NCBI GenBank assembly: GCA_003644825.1
Contig: QNDJ01000148.1
Location: forward strand, 1-5,353
From: Candidatus Zhuqueibacterota bacterium
Lineage (GTDB): Bacteria; SM23-31; B21-G16
DNA: 5,353 nt
Direction: 5' to 3'
The notes below the pieces were generated by a model, which was not told the DNA's origin, ran no database searches, and saw nothing but the letters and a program-made list of their open reading frames with translations. Both the position numbers and the translations under genes were made by a program. Shown piece by piece: positions 5,343 through 5,353 of this stretch (its first letter is position 1; every line of letters begins with the position of its first letter).

Positions 5343-5353
5343 ATCTTTAAATA

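Overview
The window comes from an AT-rich (roughly one third G+C by eye), Lys/Ile-rich bacterial genome. Twin-arginine (Tat) signals, a type IV prepilin pair and a textbook sigma-54 promoter point to a diderm (Gram-negative-type) bacterium. MSHA-like pilins of this kind occur in proteobacterial and deltaproteobacterial-type lineages and in uncultured phyla, but the sequence alone does not let me name the organism. I see no rRNA, tRNA, CRISPR array, insertion sequence or phage gene.

Layout. (A) 1-992, plus strand: the 3' part of a gene cut by the window edge, encoding tandem 47-residue helical repeats (TerB/Tic110-like in style) followed by a PH/GRAM-like beta domain; 26 nt later comes a 65-residue zinc-ribbon mini-protein. 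(B) 995-4181: a divergent pair sharing a 154-nt intergenic region. On the minus strand is a HisC-like PLP aminotransferase and on the plus strand a benzoylformate-decarboxylase-like ThDP enzyme. Both begin with a twin-arginine signal. (C) 4182-5318: a 228-nt intergenic region with a perfect 19-bp palindrome and a sigma-54 -24/-12 element, driving two tandem, about three-quarters identical, MSHA-like type IV pilins. A Shine-Dalgarno-like element at the right edge suggests another gene follows.

How the parts may work together. The pair in block B is the most unusual part: two cofactor-dependent enzymes that normally sit in the cytoplasm both carry Tat signals, and their chemistries can be chained (amino acid to 2-oxo acid to aldehyde plus CO2). 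I infer an extracytoplasmic transamination/decarboxylation module; the substrate is unknown. Block C looks like a regulated pilus-subunit operon under an enhancer-binding activator (PilR/NtrC type). Block A has no evident functional link to B or C. The genes at 992/995 converge with only 2 nt between stop codons.
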